Part shown: positions 4,407 to 6,997 of the stretch, piece by piece
Layout of the letters: each line of letters begins with the position of its first letter
Position numbering within the stretch: the stretch's first letter is position 1
Source of the DNA: Nitrososphaerota archaeon
Lineage (GTDB): Archaea > Thermoproteota > Nitrososphaeria > Nitrososphaerales > CADDZS01
Reading direction: 5' to 3'
NCBI GenBank assembly: GCA_027886785.1
Contig: JAPCJV010000093.1
Coordinates: forward strand, 1 to 6,997
Length of the DNA: 6,997 nucleotides
Notes under the pieces: model-generated
What the model was told of the DNA's origin: nothing
The model's database searches: none
What the model saw: the letters and a program-made list of their open reading frames with translations, nothing else
Position numbers and translations under genes: made by a program

Positions 4407-6590
4407 GTGAAAATACCGCGACGAAATAAGCCGCCCCTTATTTCGGTAATTGTATTGTGCGGATTTCTTGTATCCAGCACCTTGCTAACTTTTGACGTTA
4501 GTTCTATAACTGCCCTAAATGCGAACAAAATTCAGCACCTCATTTTCATAATTCAGGAAAATCATTCCTTCGACAATTATTTCGGCACATACCCTGGAGC
4601 AAATAATTTGTCTAACGCATCGTTGTGTTGCCCGACATCGCTGGGTTCCTCAAAACTGCCAACTATAATCCGTCCGTTCCATCTGAATGATTCTCAACCA
4701 ATTTACATTGTCGGAGATGAGCTGCCTCCGGGACAAATGTATCCTCAGGCTAATGTTGACTCGCTTTCTCAAAATAGTAGTACTGGCGAGGTCAGTCCCT
4801 TTCTAATTTCTTCCGAATCCGCCCTCGATCTCCTTCACTCGTGGAATGCGTCCCACATTGATTACAATAATGGCTTGATGAATGGCTTCATCGTGGGCGA
4901 GGGAAATAACCAGACCATGGGTTATTACAACCAGAGTGATATCCCCTATTACTGGGACTATGCGCACAATTTCGTTTTGGACGATAATTTTTACTCGTCA
5001 TTACTCGGTCCGAGTTTTCCGAACCATCTGTACATGGTTTCCGGACAATCGGGCAACGTCACTGGCAATCCTGCCGCCTCAGGGCCGGATTACCAGTTGA
5101 CCCAGAAATTCAATCTCACTTTTGCACAGATCGCTCAAAATCTTACCCAAAACGGAATTTCGTGGAAATGGTATACGGGACAAAAAAATGTGACGACGGC
5201 GAGCTATTGGGATGTCTTGCCGGTGTATAATTACTTCCAGAAAAATCCACAGATCCTTCATGACAATGTGGTCGGTACTCAGAATTTCATCAATTCCTTG
5301 AAGAATGGAAGTCTTCCCTCTGTATCGTGGATTATTCCGGGAACTAGTTGGGCTCCTCCAGCTTATCCTTTCGCTCCCTTTTCACAGATCCCCAATTGCG
5401 TGACTAGCGAACATCCACCCGCGCGTTCTGATTGCGGGATGGATTATGTATCATACCTGGTAAATTCAGTTATGAAAAGTCCGTACTGGAATTCCACAGC
5501 GATCGTGATCACTTGGGATGATTACGGCGGTTTTTACGATCATGCTCCGCCCCCTCAAGAAGATAGTCACGGCGAGGGCTTTAGGGTGCCCACTCTGGTT
5601 ATTTCGCCGTGGGCGAAGCCCGGCTTCGTCGACCATACTCCGTACGAATTTGGGTCCTTCCTGAGTTTAATTGAAACGACCTTTGGTGTCGCCCCCTTAG
5701 GGACAAGAGACTCGATTGGGATTGGCAAAAATAACATGATGAATTCCTTCAATTTCAGCCAGACTCAACAACCTGTCCTCATCGAAAACGCGAATTACAC
5801 TGGACCGCCTGCCCCTCAGAAATTTACGTTTAAGGAAACCGCCCTTCCCCCGGGAACAGTTTGGTCCGTCCAATTAGGCAGCGTATCCCTTAGCTCCAAT
5901 TTTACCACCATTAGTTTCTCGAACATTGCAGGAAATTATCCATGGAACCTTAAAACTACTAACATCGCCGGCGGGACTGGTATCCGCTTTTCCGGATCTC
6001 CGGCGTCAGGAAAAATTAGTGTCCCGTCGCAAACCACGCAGACGATCACCTTCACCAAACAGTATCTAGTCTCCGTCAATCACTCGCCCAAAGCCGGTGG
6101 CACCACAAGTCCTTCGGGTGCTGTATGGGCAAATCCAGGATCTGTGCTTTCGTTGGTTGCAACTTCAGCAAAGGGTTATTCCTTTACCAACTGGTCCGCG
6201 GGTGGTTCTTCAATCGTGTTGGGGCCTAACATTCCTGCTACCTCCGCGACCATAAACGGCCCTGGGAATGTTACTGTCCAGTTTCTCCCAGCGATCGCAG
6301 TAAAATTGAGTTCGGGATCTGGAACCGATCATCGCGGGTCTTCAATATCCACAACTGTCACCACCAAAGGCGCGCCCCAATCAGTGTCTTTTTCGGTAAA
6401 CGGTCTTCCTTCCGGGGCGACCGCGACCTGGGCCGCCAATCCATTAACTGACTCGCTCTCCGGAGTGAAAAGTAAGCTAACGATCCATGTTTCTTCCGGC
6501 GCTTCTCCGGGGACTTATGTTTTGAACATCATTGCGAAGGGAGCAGATGGGAAAATTGCGACTGTGAATTATAGATTGACCGTAATCTAA
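4407..6590 (+). CDS. Secreted phosphoesterase, phospholipase C/acid phosphatase family, with C-terminal beta domains
   Basis: A 727-residue exported enzyme expected to hydrolyse phosphomono- or phosphodiesters outside the cell. A basic N-terminus ([10 protein letters not shown]) and hydrophobic core (11-28) form a signal peptide or N-terminal anchor. The catalytic domain (about 41-460) starts with [17 protein letters not shown] (44-60; Glu51, Asn52 metal site). GPSFPNHLY (201-209) puts Ser203 at the expected nucleophile position. SEHPPA (334-339) and [16 protein letters not shown] (368-383; Asp371, His379) complete the family's metal site, followed by [13 protein letters not shown] (394-406). 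Three beta modules come after: one of the type found in archaeal thermopsin-like and other surface proteins (about 472-550), an InlB-B-like repeat domain (about 552-627), and an Ig-like domain (about 630-726). About 20 N-X-S/T sequons are spread over the chain, and there is no C-terminal membrane anchor. Start: GTG directly at the predicted transcript start. Substrate is unknown; phosphate scavenging is a reasonable guess. Confidence 0.9.
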   Translation: MKIPRRNKPPLISVIVLCGFLVSSTLLTFDVSSITALNANKIQHLIFIIQENHSFDNYFGTYPGANNLSNASLCCPTSLGSSKLPTIIRPFHLNDSQPIYIVGDELPPGQMYPQANVDSLSQNSSTGEVSPFLISSESALDLLHSWNASHIDYNNGLMNGFIVGEGNNQTMGYYNQSDIPYYWDYAHNFVLDDNFYSSLLGPSFPNHLYMVSGQSGNVTGNPAASGPDYQLTQKFNLTFAQIAQNLTQNGISWKWYTGQKNVTTASYWDVLPVYNYFQKNPQILHDNVVGTQNFINSLKNGSLPSVSWIIPGTSWAPPAYPFAPFSQIPNCVTSEHPPARSDCGMDYVSYLVNSVMKSPYWNSTAIVITWDDYGGFYDHAPPPQEDSHGEGFRVPTLVISPWAKPGFVDHTPYEFGSFLSLIETTFGVAPLGTRDSIGIGKNNMMNSFNFSQTQQPVLIENANYTGPPAPQKFTFKETALPPGTVWSVQLGSVSLSSNFTTISFSNIAGNYPWNLKTTNIAGGTGIRFSGSPASGKISVPSQTTQTITFTKQYLVSVNHSPKAGGTTSPSGAVWANPGSVLSLVATSAKGYSFTNWSAGGSSIVLGPNIPATSATINGPGNVTVQFLPAIAVKLSSGSGTDHRGSSISTTVTTKGAPQSVSFSVNGLPSGATATWAANPLTDSLSGVKSKLTIHVSSGASPGTYVLNIIAKGADGKIATVNYRLTVI

Positions 6591-6603
6591 AAATTAGTTT
6601 TTG
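6589..6603 (+). terminator. Oligo-T terminator after the phosphoesterase gene
   Basis: Overlapping the TAA stop codon, AAAAATTAG leads into a T5 run (6598-6602). Short A5/T5 complementarity exists, but the oligo-T tract is the element known to stop archaeal polymerase. A second T-run (TTTTTCT) lies at 6660-6666. Confidence 0.35.
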
Positions 6604-6607
6604 ATTT

Positions 6608-6630
6608 GCGCTCTAGTTCTGCGGGAGCGC
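6608..6630. repeat. GC-rich inverted repeat between phosphoesterase and regulator remnant
   Basis: GCGCTC (6608-6613) and GAGCGC (6625-6630) are perfect complements around an 11-nt loop; one added T-G pair is possible. It could fold at the 3' end of the phosphoesterase transcript if termination is late, or serve as a binding site upstream of the decayed regulator. No T-run follows directly. Confidence 0.25.
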
Positions 6631-6672
6631 CGGACAAGTTAATACTCATGTGATTGCCCTTTTTCTCTTACT

Positions 6673-6997
6673 TTGTCTGGGCCAGACGACGAACTTCAGG
6701 CTAAACTCGTGAAGGAGTTCGTCAGCCCTAATTCCTTTCAGTGGAATGTACGGGAGCCCTAGTCTGCCGTTGCCAAAAGGCTGGGAGTCGACCAGGAAAC
6801 TGTCCGGCGCAGAATAAAATCCACCGAGAAATTTGGGATTTTTCACGGATGGTAGATCGTATTGAACCCCACCTTTTGGAACGATAGAGCGTTAGCGTCC
6901 TTTTGGAAGTTGGAGCGCCAAAAGACAAAGAGGAAGTACTTTCTGAAATCAAGCTTCTGGAAGGGGTAGTGTTCATCTTTGATTTCCACGAGAGAGG
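6673..6997 (+). pseudogene. Decayed Lrp/AsnC-like transcription regulator, 3' end beyond window
   Basis: Translating from TTG at 6673 gives SPNSFQWNVREP, then a TAG (6760-6762, codon 30), then a clear helix-turn-helix SAVAKRLGVDQETVRRRIK, then IFHGW, a second in-frame TAG (6853-6855, codon 61), and IVLNPTFWNDRA. Near 6883-6888 the frame must move back by one base (or forward by two): the next frame continues as SVSVLLEVGAPKDKEEVL and EGVVFIFDFHER to the window end. This order (N-terminal tail, winged helix, then a beta-alpha ligand-type domain) fits the AsnC-like regulators I associate with Thaumarchaeota, in which a Tyr and a Gln are usual at the two stop positions, so single changes explain both. 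Three lesions make a sequencing error unlikely. A TATA-like GTTAATAC (6638-6645) lies about 31 nt before the TTG. The intact ancestor would have bound DNA as a dimer; the remnant should not make a working protein. Confidence 0.72.

Noticed and set aside
6760..6855. The two TAG codons as pyrrolysine or readthrough sites
   Set aside because: TAG ends two other genes in this window (2801-2803 minus, 4180-4182 plus), a frameshift is also needed, and the expected residues (Tyr, Gln) differ by single bases from TAG. Decay is simpler.
6728..6976. 82-codon minus-strand frame at the right end
   Set aside because: It is antisense to the regulator remnant, whose helix-turn-helix and downstream sequence are clearly on the plus strand.

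Overview
The window most likely comes from an archaeon, probably a mesophilic, soil-type member of Thaumarchaeota/Nitrososphaeria. The base composition looks mid-range rather than extreme. Several starts have TATA-like boxes about 27-44 nt upstream, and most genes lack a well-placed Shine-Dalgarno sequence. TTG and GTG starts are used. A secreted enzyme carries the beta-domain type (starting '[12 protein letters not shown]') that is common in archaeal surface proteins. The regulator remnant at the right edge resembles an Lrp/AsnC-like family I associate with Thaumarchaeota. The lineage call is inference from these features, not from a marker gene.

Left part (1-2209): a nucleotide-heptose cluster. 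The 5' half of a phosphoheptose isomerase gene (gmhA) runs off the left edge on the minus strand. Divergent from it across 183 bp, with TATA-like elements for both directions, lie a GHMP heptose-7-phosphate kinase (hddA) and, 17 bp later, a heptose-1-phosphate guanylyltransferase (hddC). Together these supply three of the four steps from sedoheptulose-7-phosphate to GDP-D-glycero-alpha-D-manno-heptose. The 7-phosphatase (GmhB) is not in the window. The likely use is decoration of a surface glycan or glycoprotein.

Middle (2210-4182): a SRPBCC-fold protein gene follows hddC on the plus strand, with its own TATA-like element. It collides tail to tail, with a 14-bp overlap, with a minus-strand gene for a small secreted four-cysteine protein of unknown function. 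Divergent from that gene is one for an unknown two-helix membrane protein.

Right part (4183-6997): a 224-bp non-coding region holds two separate dyad-symmetric elements and a strong TATA-like box. It precedes a leaderless GTG start of a 727-residue exported phosphoesterase of the phospholipase C/acid phosphatase family, which has three C-terminal beta modules and about 20 N-glycosylation sequons. After an oligo-T stop signal there is a decayed Lrp/AsnC-like regulator gene. It has two in-frame TAG codons and a frameshift and continues past the right edge.

A plausible, unproven theme is the cell surface: nucleotide-heptose supply on one side, and secreted, potentially heavily glycosylated proteins on the other.
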